This document shows positions 9,232 through 17,796 of a stretch of DNA of 64,000 nucleotides, piece after piece. The translations under genes were made by a program, and so were the position numbers. Positions within the stretch are counted from its first letter, which is position 1; each line of letters starts with the position of its first letter. The DNA lies in contig JAJXYY010000033.1 in the NCBI GenBank assembly GCA_021780315.1, positions 281,487 through 345,486 of the forward strand, in the 5' to 3' direction. The notes under the pieces are model-generated. The model was not told where the DNA came from and ran no database searches. It saw only the letters and a program-made list of their open reading frames with translations. The stretch comes from Acidobacteriota bacterium. Lineage in GTDB: Bacteria; Acidobacteriota; Terriglobia; Terriglobales; Acidobacteriaceae.

Positions 9232-11010
9232 CTACTTTCCGGTCGGAGCGATCGAAGCTGGTACCACTAATCCGCTGCCTTCCAGTACCGAATAAAAGTG
9301 GTCAGACCGAAGGTCGTGCAGCGTATCGACGTGACCAGAAGGCCACCGAACCTCTACCGAGTCGACCTTCTCAGCCTTCCCCAGACCAAAATGTATCCGC
9401 AGATCGCTCTGGGAGAGATAACTGCCCCCGCTCCGAACCTCGTCCATCTGCGTCACGCCGCCAGCCGTAATCGTCACCCGGGCCCCGAGAGCCAGACGGT
9501 TACTCTTCGTGCCGGCCAGCTCCAGCGTCACCCAATGGGTTCCCGGAATTCCCTGATTGTGCAGAATCGTCGGTGATCCATCCAGATTCTCCACCACCAG
9601 ATCGATGTTGCCGTCGTTATCCAGATCCACCGCTGCCAGCCCGCGACTCACCCGCGGCTCACGAATGGCGGCACCCGCCAGATTCCCGGCATCGCAAAAC
9701 GTGCCGTCATGGTCGTTCATCAGCAGGTTCGCCACTTCGCGATACCGCGCACCCGACGGCGTCGTATCCACCTGCGGATACACATGCCCATTCACTGAAA
9801 AGAGGTCAGGCCACCCATCGTTGTCAAGATCCGCAAAGGTCGTACCCCATTTCACATACGGCAGCGAAGCCACTGCCACCCCCGCGTCGTATGATACATC
9901 GGTAAAGCTGTACGAGCCATCGTTCCGGTACAGCGTGTTGAACTCATCGGCAAAGTTCGTCACATAGATGGAGAACCGCCCGGTGTGGTTATAGTCCGCC
10001 ACCGCCACCCCCATCGAGCCCTGCTCCGAGCCATCGCCGCTCACCGCTGTCCCAGACTCCAACCCAATCTCGTTGAACTTGCCCTTCCCCATATTCCGGT
10101 ACAAATAGTTGGGGGTGGAATCGTCCGCGACATAAATATCCGGGCGTCCGCTGTTGCCAAAATCCGACCACACTACTCCCAGCCCATAGTAGCCCGCAGG
10201 ATCGTCCACCCCCGCAGCCTTGGAGATGTCCGTAAAGGTGCCGTCGCCGTTGTTGTGGAACAAGCTATCCCCCGCTCCTTTCAGCCCGCGCGGACCGCAC
10301 TGCACATCGATCCCCCGAAACTTGCACGTAGGACTTTTTCCAAAGCCCGGCAGATCGTTCAGCTTGAAGTCCACATAATTGCTCACCATCAGATCGACAA
10401 AGCCGTCGCCGTCAAAGTCCCCAAACGCCGCACCCGTCGACCAGCGACCATCCGCCACTCCCGCCTGCTTGGTCACATCGGTAAACGTGCCGTTGCCGTT
10501 ATTCCGGTACAGAACGTTTCCCCCCAGGCAGGTGATATACAGGTCGGGCCAGCCATCGTTGTTATAGTCCCCCACCGCACCGCCCATCGCAAAACACGGG
10601 GACCCAATCCCCGCCTTCTCGGTCACATCGGTAAAGGTTCCATCGTGGTTATTATGAAACAGAGATCCTTTGGCCTTCTCCCCTTTCAGAGCCATCTCCA
10701 CCGTGGGCGCATTGGTAAAGTAAATGTCCGGCCAACCGTCGCGATCATAGTCCACCACCAGTACGCCGCCGCTCATCGACTCGACAATGTACTTCTTCTC
10801 CGGTGCAGCCACGTGGTTGAAACGGATTCCGCTGGCACTGGTAATGTCGGTCAACTGCGGCACGGTACGGTTCTTGCAGGCCCGCGACCGCGCTCCGGCG
10901 GGCGGCGCACTGGGCGCACTATGCGCTTGTCCCAACACATCCAGACAAAGTGCCACTTGCAGCAACATAACCACGCTGCAACGAACTATTTTTTTTGACT
11001 CCCTAACCAT
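9232..11010 (-). CDS. CRTAC1-like FG-GAP/VCBS repeat protein with C-terminal ASPIC/UnbV domain
   Basis: I place the start at the ATG reading from 11010, giving 592 residues with a signal peptide (ESKKIVRCSVVMLLQVALCL). An upstream in-frame ATG at 11082 would put extra residues before the signal and is less likely. The body is a seven-bladed FG-GAP/VCBS propeller with repeated calcium-loop motifs: DYDRDGWPDIYF, DYNNDGWPDLYIT, DFDGDGFVDLMVS, DLDNDGWPDLFS and DLDNDGNIDLVV. The ASPIC/UnbV domain occupies the last ~110 residues (LGARVTITAGG, EVRSGGSYLSQSDLRIHFGLG, VEVRWPSG). These proteins are secreted or surface-attached and co-occur with TonB receptors and TPR proteins. Their biochemical role is not settled; carbohydrate binding is usually assumed. 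Confidence 0.88.
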   Translation of the reverse strand: MVRESKKIVRCSVVMLLQVALCLDVLGQAHSAPSAPPAGARSRACKNRTVPQLTDITSASGIRFNHVAAPEKKYIVESMSGGVLVVDYDRDGWPDIYFTNAPTVEMALKGEKAKGSLFHNNHDGTFTDVTEKAGIGSPCFAMGGAVGDYNNDGWPDLYITCLGGNVLYRNNGNGTFTDVTKQAGVADGRWSTGAAFGDFDGDGFVDLMVSNYVDFKLNDLPGFGKSPTCKFRGIDVQCGPRGLKGAGDSLFHNNGDGTFTDISKAAGVDDPAGYYGLGVVWSDFGNSGRPDIYVADDSTPNYLYRNMGKGKFNEIGLESGTAVSGDGSEQGSMGVAVADYNHTGRFSIYVTNFADEFNTLYRNDGSYSFTDVSYDAGVAVASLPYVKWGTTFADLDNDGWPDLFSVNGHVYPQVDTTPSGARYREVANLLMNDHDGTFCDAGNLAGAAIREPRVSRGLAAVDLDNDGNIDLVVENLDGSPTILHNQGIPGTHWVTLELAGTKSNRLALGARVTITAGGVTQMDEVRSGGSYLSQSDLRIHFGLGKAEKVDSVEVRWPSGHVDTLHDLRSDHFYSVLEGSGLVVPASIAPTGK

Positions 11011-11067
11011 CTGCGTGCGACCCCGGCATACTCTGATATAACCTTCCCACTGCAGTAAAACGCGTAA

Positions 11068-11079
11068 AGAATCGTTTCG
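11068..11079. promoter_or_regulatory. Operator-like near-palindrome between CRTAC1 and GH20 genes
   Basis: AGAATCGTTTCG differs from the 8990 element only in its last base. It sits in the divergent promoter region, 58 bases upstream of the CRTAC1 ATG and about 50 bases upstream of the GH20 GTG. One bound repressor could control both directions. Confidence 0.38.
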
Positions 11080-11128
11080 CAAATCAGCAGGGCATGTTCC
11101 CGAACCATCATACGGGCTGAGGTCGACA

Positions 11129-13213
11129 GTGTACGAAATTCAAACCAGCACCCCCCGGCGCAACCAACTGCGCAACATCCTCGTGGCTGCAGCTACCCTG
11201 CTCTTCCTCATTCCATCGCTCCGGGGGCAGCCTGTGGACTCTCCGCACTTCGCCAATCTCCTGATGCCCGTGCCAGCCGCGCTCACCGTCAACCAGGGAG
11301 AACTCCGCCTCACTCCCGACTTCCACGTCAGCATCGACGGCGTATCGAATCCAAGGCTTACCGGCGCCGCAGCCCGCATGATGGCCCAGCTCACCGCCGC
11401 CACAGGCTTGGTGTTTTCTACCAGCCGCCCACCAGCCGCAGCGGACCAGCAACTGATCATCCGCGTCCAGAACCCCGGGCAAACGATCCAAACCCCGGAC
11501 GAGGATGAGTCCTACCGGATGACCGTGACCTCCACCACCGTAACCCTCGAAGCGACGACCGTGGTGGGTGCCATGCACGGTCTGCAGACCTTGTTGCAAC
11601 TCGTTCAGCCAGAGGGCAAGGACTACATCATCCCCGCCGTCACCATCGCCGACCAGCCCCGTTTCCCCTGGCGCGGACTCATGATCGATTGCGGACGTCA
11701 CTTCGAGCCCATCGACGTGATCAAGCGCACCCTCGATGCCATGGCCGCCGTCAAGATGAACGTCTTCCACTGGCACCTCACCGAAGACCAGGGCTTCCGC
11801 ATGCAGAGCCTCAGATTCCCGGCCCTTACCGCCAAAGGTTCCGACGGCCTCTTCTACACCCAGCAGCAGGCCCGCGAGATCGTCGCCTACGCCTACGACC
11901 GCGGCATCCGCGTCGTTCCGGAGTTTGAGATGCCCGGCCACAGCACCGCCTGGCTCGTCGCCTATCCTGCCCTCGCCAGCGGCACCGCTCCCGCAGGCAT
12001 CCGGCGCGAGTTCGGCATCGCCCCCTACGCCCTCGATCCCACCCGCGAAGAGACCTATCAGTTCATCACTGCCTTTCTCACCGAGATGGCCCAGATCTTC
12101 CCCGATCCCTACGTCCACATCGGCGGCGATGAGACCCTCGCGCCCGACTGGAAGACCAACCCTCGCATCACTGCCTTCATGCGCCTGCATCATCTCAAAG
12201 ACTCCGATGCGCTGCAGGCCTACTTCAATCAGCGCATCCTCAAGATACTCACCACGCTGCACCGGCGCATGATCGGCTGGGACGAAATTCTCAATCCCGC
12301 CCTGCCCCGTGACGTCATCGTCCAGTCCTGGCGCGGCGAAGCCTCGCTCGTCCAAGGAGCCAAACAGGGTTATCAGGGAGTTCTCTCCGCACCCTACTAT
12401 CTCGACGCCATGCACTCGGCCGCACAGCATTACCTCGCCGACCCGCTGCCCGCCAACGTCGATCTCACCGCGGAGCAGCAACGCCTCATCCTCGGCGGCG
12501 AGGTCTGCATGTGGGGTGAGCAGCTCAACCAGCGCACCATCGACTCGCGCATCTGGCCCCGCACCGCTGCCATGGCAGAGCGCCTGTGGTCGCCGCAAAA
12601 CGTCACCAACGTCGACGATATGTACCGGCGCCTCGAAGCCATCTCCGTCGAACTTGAAAGTCTCGGCCTGCATCACCTCTCCCAGCGCGACTCCGACCTC
12701 CGGCAACTCGCCGGCAGCGAAGACATCGCCGCACTCCGCATCTTCGCCTCCGTGCTGGAACCCGTCAGCTTCAGCGACCGCTACCAGCAGCAGAAGACAT
12801 CTCAGACCACCCCGCTCGATCGCTTCGTCGATGCCGTACCCCCAGACCCATCCTCCGGCCGAACCCTACAGCATCTGGTAGACGCGTTCCTGCAAGAACC
12901 CCACAATCGCCCTGCAGACCGCGTTGCCCTGACTGAGTACTTCGCCCAACTGACCGCAGCCATTCCCGCCGTCCAGCAGCACATGCAAACGTCACCCCGC
13001 CTGCAGGACGTACAGATGCGAGCTACTCAACTGGCCGATCTCGCAACACTTGGCTCGCAAGCCGTGGCCTTCGCCTCCTCCGGCACCACGCCACCCGCCG
13101 GATGGAAACCCGCAGCACTGCAAACCATCCACACCGCCCGCCAGCCCGGAGGAATTGTGCGCTTTACCATCCTGGATCAGTTGACCAGGCTGATCAACGC
13201 TGCACAGGAATAG
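11129..13213 (+). CDS. Exported beta-N-acetylhexosaminidase, glycoside hydrolase family 20
   Basis: This 694-residue enzyme removes terminal GlcNAc or GalNAc by substrate-assisted catalysis. After a hydrophobic export signal (NILVAAATLLFLIPSLRGQ, residues ~16-34) comes the GH20b domain (~45-170). The TIM barrel follows, with RFPWRGLMIDCGRH, KMNVFHWHLTEDQGFRMQS and PEFEMPGHSTAW. The catalytic pair is visible in HIGGDET (Asp334-Glu335), and MIGWDEI contributes substrate contacts. About 200 C-terminal residues after the barrel are helical and have no motif I recognise. The start is a GTG preceded by CTGAGG. It diverges from the CRTAC1 gene across a possible operator, and with the TonB receptor and SIS deaminase it suggests chitooligosaccharide, glycan or peptidoglycan amino-sugar use. 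Confidence 0.92.
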   Translation: MYEIQTSTPRRNQLRNILVAAATLLFLIPSLRGQPVDSPHFANLLMPVPAALTVNQGELRLTPDFHVSIDGVSNPRLTGAAARMMAQLTAATGLVFSTSRPPAAADQQLIIRVQNPGQTIQTPDEDESYRMTVTSTTVTLEATTVVGAMHGLQTLLQLVQPEGKDYIIPAVTIADQPRFPWRGLMIDCGRHFEPIDVIKRTLDAMAAVKMNVFHWHLTEDQGFRMQSLRFPALTAKGSDGLFYTQQQAREIVAYAYDRGIRVVPEFEMPGHSTAWLVAYPALASGTAPAGIRREFGIAPYALDPTREETYQFITAFLTEMAQIFPDPYVHIGGDETLAPDWKTNPRITAFMRLHHLKDSDALQAYFNQRILKILTTLHRRMIGWDEILNPALPRDVIVQSWRGEASLVQGAKQGYQGVLSAPYYLDAMHSAAQHYLADPLPANVDLTAEQQRLILGGEVCMWGEQLNQRTIDSRIWPRTAAMAERLWSPQNVTNVDDMYRRLEAISVELESLGLHHLSQRDSDLRQLAGSEDIAALRIFASVLEPVSFSDRYQQQKTSQTTPLDRFVDAVPPDPSSGRTLQHLVDAFLQEPHNRPADRVALTEYFAQLTAAIPAVQQHMQTSPRLQDVQMRATQLADLATLGSQAVAFASSGTTPPAGWKPAALQTIHTARQPGGIVRFTILDQLTRLINAAQE

Positions 13214-13214
13214 C

Positions 13215-13226
13215 AGAATCAATTCT
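13215..13226. promoter_or_regulatory. Operator-like palindrome just after the GH20 gene
   Basis: AGAATCAATTCT is an inverted repeat (AGAAT-CA-ATTCT) related to the 8990/9181/11068 elements. It begins two bases after the GH20 stop and about 165 bases before the LacI start, so autoregulation of the LacI gene is conceivable. Weakest support of the four on its own. Confidence 0.25.
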
Positions 13227-13390
13227 TCAGCCTCACCAAGACCTGCACAAAACCCGCGCATAAGGTAACTTCAACCTGCTTCCCTGCTCCCGATTCCAGC
13301 AAAGGGCCGTCAAAGCAACAGACTGTATCGCTCCAATCAAGCTAAACTTCCGTATCCAGAGCTCTAGCCAGGCCGTTATCGTTATAGATC

Positions 13391-14449
13391 ATGGTAAAAA
13401 AACGTATGCGATCTGAAGTAATGAAGTCGCCACAAAAGCGCGTTACACTCCAGACGCTCGCCAAGCATCTCGGCCTCTCTACGACCACCGTCTCGGTCGT
13501 CATCAGCGATGCTCCAGCAGCCAAGGGCATCCCGCGCGAGACCCGCGAACGCATCCTCGAGGCCGCCGCCAAACTCCAATATCGCCCCAACTATCTCGCC
13601 CGCTCCCTGCGCGGAAGCCGCAGTATGTCCGTCGGCATTCTGGTTCCAGAGTCCAGCGAAGGCTACTTCACCCTCGTCATGAGTGGCGTGGAAGAAGCCC
13701 TGATGGCCGCCAACTACCTCTACTTCTCCGCCTCCCACAACGGACGCCAGGACCTCATTGACCAGTACTCCCGCCTCCTCCGCGAACGCTCCGTCGATGG
13801 CCTGCTCCTGGTCAGCACGCCCAACCCCGCCGAGACCGATCTCCCCGTCGTCGCCGTCTCCGGACACAGCCCTAAAAAAGGCGTCACCAACATCGCCCTC
13901 GATCACCGTAAAGCTGCCATGCTGGCTCTCCAGTACCTCAAGAGTCTGGGCCATCGCCGCATCGCCTTCGTGCGCGGACAAAACTTCAACATCGACACCG
14001 ACGACCGTTGGCGTTCCATCGTCGCCGTCGCGGAAGAACTCAAGATCAAAATCTTTCCCGACCTTTGCATCCACCTCGAACTCCACTCCTGGTCCCCCAT
14101 CACCGGCTACGATCCAGTCAAGGAACTCCTCAGTCGAACGCACGACTTTACCGCCATCTTCTGCTTCAACGACATCGCAGCCTTCGGCGCCATTCGCGCC
14201 CTCTACGACTCCGGGATCCGCGTGCCGCACGACGTCTCTGTCGTCGGCTTTGACGATGTTATCGGCGCCAGCTTCAGCATTCCCAGCCTAACCACCGTCC
14301 ATCAGCCGCTCGTCGAGATGGGACGACTCGCCGCGGAGACCCTCCTCGCACGCATCTCCCATCCCACCCGCGCCTACCCCTCGGAGATTCTCATGGAGCC
14401 CACCCTCGTCATTCGAGAGTCCTCCAGTCCCAGGCCGCCCACCCGCTGA
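13391..14449 (+). CDS. LacI-family transcriptional regulator
   Basis: The protein has 352 residues. An N-terminal HTH with hinge helix is clear: VTLQTLAKHLGLSTTTVSVV at ~18-37, then ETRERILEAAAKLQYRPNYLARSLRG. A periplasmic-binding-protein-like effector domain follows (SVGILVPESSEGYF, GVTNIALDHRKAA, GHRRIAFVRG, FNDIAAFGAIRAL, VPHDVSVVGFDDV). Family members bind sugars or their phosphates and release a palindromic operator. It follows the GH20 gene on the same strand after a 177-base gap, so its own promoter is likely. Three in-frame ATGs (13391, 13406, 13421) precede the HTH, and the exact start is uncertain. The four AGAATC palindromes in this locus are candidate targets. Confidence 0.9.
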   Translation: MVKKRMRSEVMKSPQKRVTLQTLAKHLGLSTTTVSVVISDAPAAKGIPRETRERILEAAAKLQYRPNYLARSLRGSRSMSVGILVPESSEGYFTLVMSGVEEALMAANYLYFSASHNGRQDLIDQYSRLLRERSVDGLLLVSTPNPAETDLPVVAVSGHSPKKGVTNIALDHRKAAMLALQYLKSLGHRRIAFVRGQNFNIDTDDRWRSIVAVAEELKIKIFPDLCIHLELHSWSPITGYDPVKELLSRTHDFTAIFCFNDIAAFGAIRALYDSGIRVPHDVSVVGFDDVIGASFSIPSLTTVHQPLVEMGRLAAETLLARISHPTRAYPSEILMEPTLVIRESSSPRPPTR

Positions 14450-14471
14450 TCTTGCCCGTCATCACCCACGC

Positions 14472-15527
14472 TCAACGTCCCAGGTGTGCATCAAAGAACG
14501 CCGCAATCTCCCCAAACGCCTCCCGCGTCTCCGGTACCCGATCGTCAAACTGATACTGCGCATGCGACTGGCCTTCAAACACCTCCAGTTGCGCCTCCAC
14601 CCCAGCCGCCCGCAGCTTCCGATGGACCCGCACCGTGTTGCTCAGCAGCAGATCGCGCGTACCTGTCGTTAAAATCGCCGGCGGAAATCCATGCATGTCA
14701 CCGTACACCGGCGACAGTAGCGGATCGCGCAAATCATGGCCATGCGCATACACCACCGTAGCCGCATCGCAGAACCCATCCCGCGAGACCAGAACGTTAT
14801 CCACCCCCTCATTCGTATAGAACGAGTCGCCCGTCTTGGTCACGTCAGCCATCGGAGTCCCCGGCGCAATCGCACCCGGCATCGGCAGCCCCAACTGCTT
14901 CGCGCGCAGCATCATCTCCAGCGTCAACGCACCACCTGCCGAGGTCCCAAACACTGCCACCTTCCGCGCTGGCGTCGTGCGCAGCACCGCCCGGTACACC
15001 GTCATCGCATCATCCACCGCCGCGGGAAAATACGCGTCGGGAGGCATCCGGTAGTCCACCGAGATCACCTTGTACCCTTCCAGCCCCGCCATCAGGATCG
15101 CCTCGCTCGTCCCCGACTCCCCCGGAAACAGTTCATAGCATCCACCATGCACATGAATCAGCAGTTTGTCCCGATGCCCCGGCGGCATCACCTCCGGCGT
15201 CACCGTATACACCTTCACGCCGTCGATCACTCCCGCCTGTACCTTCACATGCAGACGCTGTCGCATCGCAGGCAGCCCCGCCACCGTCTTCGCTGCCTGT
15301 ATATTTGCCGCCGCCCGCCACTCCTCGCCGGTCTTCCACAGCACATCCCAAACCGGATTCGGTGGTGCGCCAATCAACTTCTGCATCTCCGGGCTCACAT
15401 CCCCCGGCACCGGCAGCGACTTGGCCGGAACCTGCAGCGGCGCAGGTCCACCGTCCTTGCTCTGCGCAAAACTCACCGAACAAGCCAACGCCAGAGAGCT
15501 AATCAACAACGTGCAATAAGTCTTCAT
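14472..15527 (-). CDS. Exported alpha/beta hydrolase, hormone-sensitive-lipase (HSL) type esterase
   Basis: From the ATG at 15527 the protein has 351 residues with a signal peptide (TLLISSLALACSVSFAQS). The upstream ATG at 15551 would precede the signal by eight residues. HSL/family IV esterase features are present: the oxyanion motif HVHGGCYELF at about residue 123, the nucleophile elbow GTSAGG, the acidic residue in GTRDLLL and the catalytic His in QSHAQYQF. Family enzymes cleave short acyl esters or acetyl groups from sugars; the substrate here is unknown. It is convergent with the LacI gene and follows the amidohydrolase on the same strand with a 39-base gap, so the two may share a transcript. 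Confidence 0.87.
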   Translation of the reverse strand: MKTYCTLLISSLALACSVSFAQSKDGGPAPLQVPAKSLPVPGDVSPEMQKLIGAPPNPVWDVLWKTGEEWRAAANIQAAKTVAGLPAMRQRLHVKVQAGVIDGVKVYTVTPEVMPPGHRDKLLIHVHGGCYELFPGESGTSEAILMAGLEGYKVISVDYRMPPDAYFPAAVDDAMTVYRAVLRTTPARKVAVFGTSAGGALTLEMMLRAKQLGLPMPGAIAPGTPMADVTKTGDSFYTNEGVDNVLVSRDGFCDAATVVYAHGHDLRDPLLSPVYGDMHGFPPAILTTGTRDLLLSNTVRVHRKLRAAGVEAQLEVFEGQSHAQYQFDDRVPETREAFGEIAAFFDAHLGR

Positions 15528-15566
15528 CCCATGCGTCCTTCCAAGACACAAGCTACTAAAATCTAT

Positions 15567-16949
15567 CTACCGCGCAGCACGCCGCTTCAACTTGGCTCGC
15601 ATCTCGCTCAACTCTTCCGCCGAGAGGTAGCGCCCATCGGCAACCACTCCCACCACCTTCCGCGTATTCGCAATGTCCGTCAGCGGGTTGGCCTCGAGCA
15701 GCACCAGGTCCGCGATGCGTCCAGCCTCTACCGTCCCAAAGTCCTTCCGTCGGCCATAGAAATTCGCCGGATTCAGCGTCGCCGTCTGCAGCGCTTCCAA
15801 CGGCGTGAAGCCCGCCGCCACAAACCGTTGCAGCTCAAGATGCAGACTGATGCCCGGGATCACATCCACCCCCGCTGGCGTGTCCGTGCCGGCCAGAAAC
15901 GGCACCTTAGCCTCATGCAGTCGCCGCACAATCCCCAACTCGTGCTCGACAAACTGCTTCCGCACCGTTAGCGGATCTGTATCCAGCGACCTCAGAATGC
16001 TCTTCTGCGCCTCCGGCCACTGACTGCTCACCCACGTGTGATCCGCATAGGCCAGATCGGGATCTTTGCTGTAATCGATATCGTCCACCAGCCATTGGCC
16101 CCGCTCCCAATACAGCGTCGGGCACTGCCATACCCGATACTTCGCCAGCAACCGCACCAGCCTGGCCTCCCGCGCCGCATCGTAACTAGCCAGAAACATC
16201 CCAGGTCCCTTGTTCCCACCCAGATACTTGTCTTCATCTGGAGAACTGGCTTCGAAGATACCAATCAGATGCTCCATCGTCTTCTGACCCGCCGCCACCG
16301 CCTCCCGCGCACGAATCGCATCCGGAACATGTCCTTCAAACGCGATCCCTTCGCGCTTGGCCTCATCCGCAATCGCAAAATAAGCCGCGCGCGGCACCCC
16401 GGATTGCACCTTGATAAAGTCCACGCCGCGACTCGTCAACATCGCCACCGCCTTGCGTCCATCCTCGGGCGTGGCAATCGCAATCGCCGCCTTGTACTGC
16501 GACTTCGGCCCATCCAGCATAGGCCCTGAGACGAACATCCGCGGGCCCAGCAGGCGATGCGCTGCGATCTCCGCCCGCGCATGCAGTACCGGATCCAACT
16601 CGCTGCCCATATCGCGAATACCCGTAATGCCATTCACCAGCAACAACGGCAAAATCAAATCCGTGCCATCCGCCGCCGTCCGGTCAAAGTACACATGCGT
16701 ATGCATGTCCCACAATCCCGGCATCAGGTACTTGCCGCGCGCATCCACCACCTGCCCCTCATCCACCGGCACCCTCGTATCGCCAGTAACCCGCACAATC
16801 CGGTTGCCGCGAATTGATACCGTCCTATCCGGCACTGTCCTGCCGGTCACGGTATCAATCACCGTTGCATGAACTATCGTCAGAGTCTGTGCATGGCCGT
16901 AGTTCACCAGCAACCAGAAAGCGATCAGAAAACGTTGGAAGGTTCGCAC
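15567..16949 (-). CDS. Exported metal-dependent amidohydrolase (imidazolonepropionase-like)
   Basis: This 460-residue protein has a signal peptide (RFLIAFWLLVNYGHAQ) and the amidohydrolase layout. A small beta-sandwich segment runs through IVHATVIDTVTGRTV, the metal site is MPGLWDMHTHVYF (HxH at about residue 83), further His ligands occur in FEGHVPD and MEHLIG, and LAGTDTPAG supplies the final Asp. The C-terminal GTVEAGRIADLVLLEANPL is the common tail of this superfamily. Related exported enzymes are Xaa-Pro dipeptidase-like peptidases or cyclic imidase/lactamase-type hydrolases. The actual substrate cannot be assigned. It diverges from the small Lys-rich protein gene at 17144. Confidence 0.85.
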   Translation of the reverse strand: MRTFQRFLIAFWLLVNYGHAQTLTIVHATVIDTVTGRTVPDRTVSIRGNRIVRVTGDTRVPVDEGQVVDARGKYLMPGLWDMHTHVYFDRTAADGTDLILPLLLVNGITGIRDMGSELDPVLHARAEIAAHRLLGPRMFVSGPMLDGPKSQYKAAIAIATPEDGRKAVAMLTSRGVDFIKVQSGVPRAAYFAIADEAKREGIAFEGHVPDAIRAREAVAAGQKTMEHLIGIFEASSPDEDKYLGGNKGPGMFLASYDAAREARLVRLLAKYRVWQCPTLYWERGQWLVDDIDYSKDPDLAYADHTWVSSQWPEAQKSILRSLDTDPLTVRKQFVEHELGIVRRLHEAKVPFLAGTDTPAGVDVIPGISLHLELQRFVAAGFTPLEALQTATLNPANFYGRRKDFGTVEAGRIADLVLLEANPLTDIANTRKVVGVVADGRYLSAEELSEMRAKLKRRAAR

Positions 16950-17143
16950 GCTCTGATACTAATCCGCCATCGCCATCCTGCAAAAGCATCCGATCCACGC
17001 GACGCAATGACCATATCTCCCGACATCCGCCGCAAACTATCCCGCCAGCGGCCGTGACGAAGTCTCCCAACAGCGCAGCTACAAATCATCTAACTCAGTC
17101 AGGAATTCCCACCCACGCCAGCTATGCTGGTTGTGGAGGTTTT

Positions 17144-17599
17144 ATGACTATCACCGAAATCGTTGCCCAGCTTGATCAGGAGATCGCCCGCCTGCAAGAG
17201 GCAAAAGCAATCCTTGGCAGCATCTCTCTCCTCAACATCAAGCGCAAGCCAGGCCGCCCACCCAGCGCCACCTCGACCGCACTCGCATCCGCCCTCGCCC
17301 AGATTCCCGCGCCCGCCAAACGACGTGTCCTCAGCGCAGCAGCCCGTAACAAGATCGCCGCCGCGCAAAAGAAGCGTTGGAGCAAGGCCAGGCTCGCAGC
17401 CACCACTGTAACCAAAGCCGTCGCAACACCTCCCGCCAAGCCCGCAACAAAAGCAGCAGCCCAACCTGCGACCACCAAAAAGTCGCCCGCCAGAAAATCC
17501 CCCGCAGTCAGGAAGCCCGCGTCCGCGAAGCCAGCCACTACCAAAAAGGCCGCTGAGGCCAGCAACTCTGCTCCGGCCAACACCCCCGCTACGACATAA
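17144..17599 (+). CDS. Small Lys/Ala/Pro-rich basic protein, putative nucleoid-associated protein
   Basis: The start is the ATG at 17144 behind a good GGAGG, giving 151 residues. The N terminus (TITEIVAQLDQEIARLQEAKAIL) is a short coiled-coil or helical hairpin. KRKPGRPPS resembles an AT-hook (GRP core). A basic motif RRVLSAAARNKIAAAQKKRW follows, a pattern I recall from many small acidobacterial proteins. The last ~65 residues are a histone-H1-like Ala/Lys/Pro tail with repeated AKPATTKK units. DNA or chromatin-like binding is inferred from composition and the AT-hook core; no enzymatic domain is present. It stands alone between divergent amidohydrolase and downstream gcdH. Confidence 0.7.
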   Translation: MTITEIVAQLDQEIARLQEAKAILGSISLLNIKRKPGRPPSATSTALASALAQIPAPAKRRVLSAAARNKIAAAQKKRWSKARLAATTVTKAVATPPAKPATKAAAQPATTKKSPARKSPAVRKPASAKPATTKKAAEASNSAPANTPATT

Positions 17600-17796
17600 T
17601 TGCGGCAGCCTGCCTCACTCAAAAATTGGCGCACTGCATCCATCCATCGCCGGGCGAGGGCGACCATCTCCCCTCGCCTGCACCTCCACCTCGATTCACC
17701 TGTTGCCGCAGGACCCAATTCGGCTTGTTCGCATCATCCAAAGTCACCCATACTCCCGCTCTGCACAGAAACCAGGCCTGAGACTAGAATGTTGCG

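Noticed and set aside
11108..12706. 532-residue minus-strand open frame opposite the GH20 gene
   Set aside because: It mirrors the strongly biased codons of the hexosaminidase and is Gly/Val/Asp-rich without any family motif; GH20 has full catalytic motifs.
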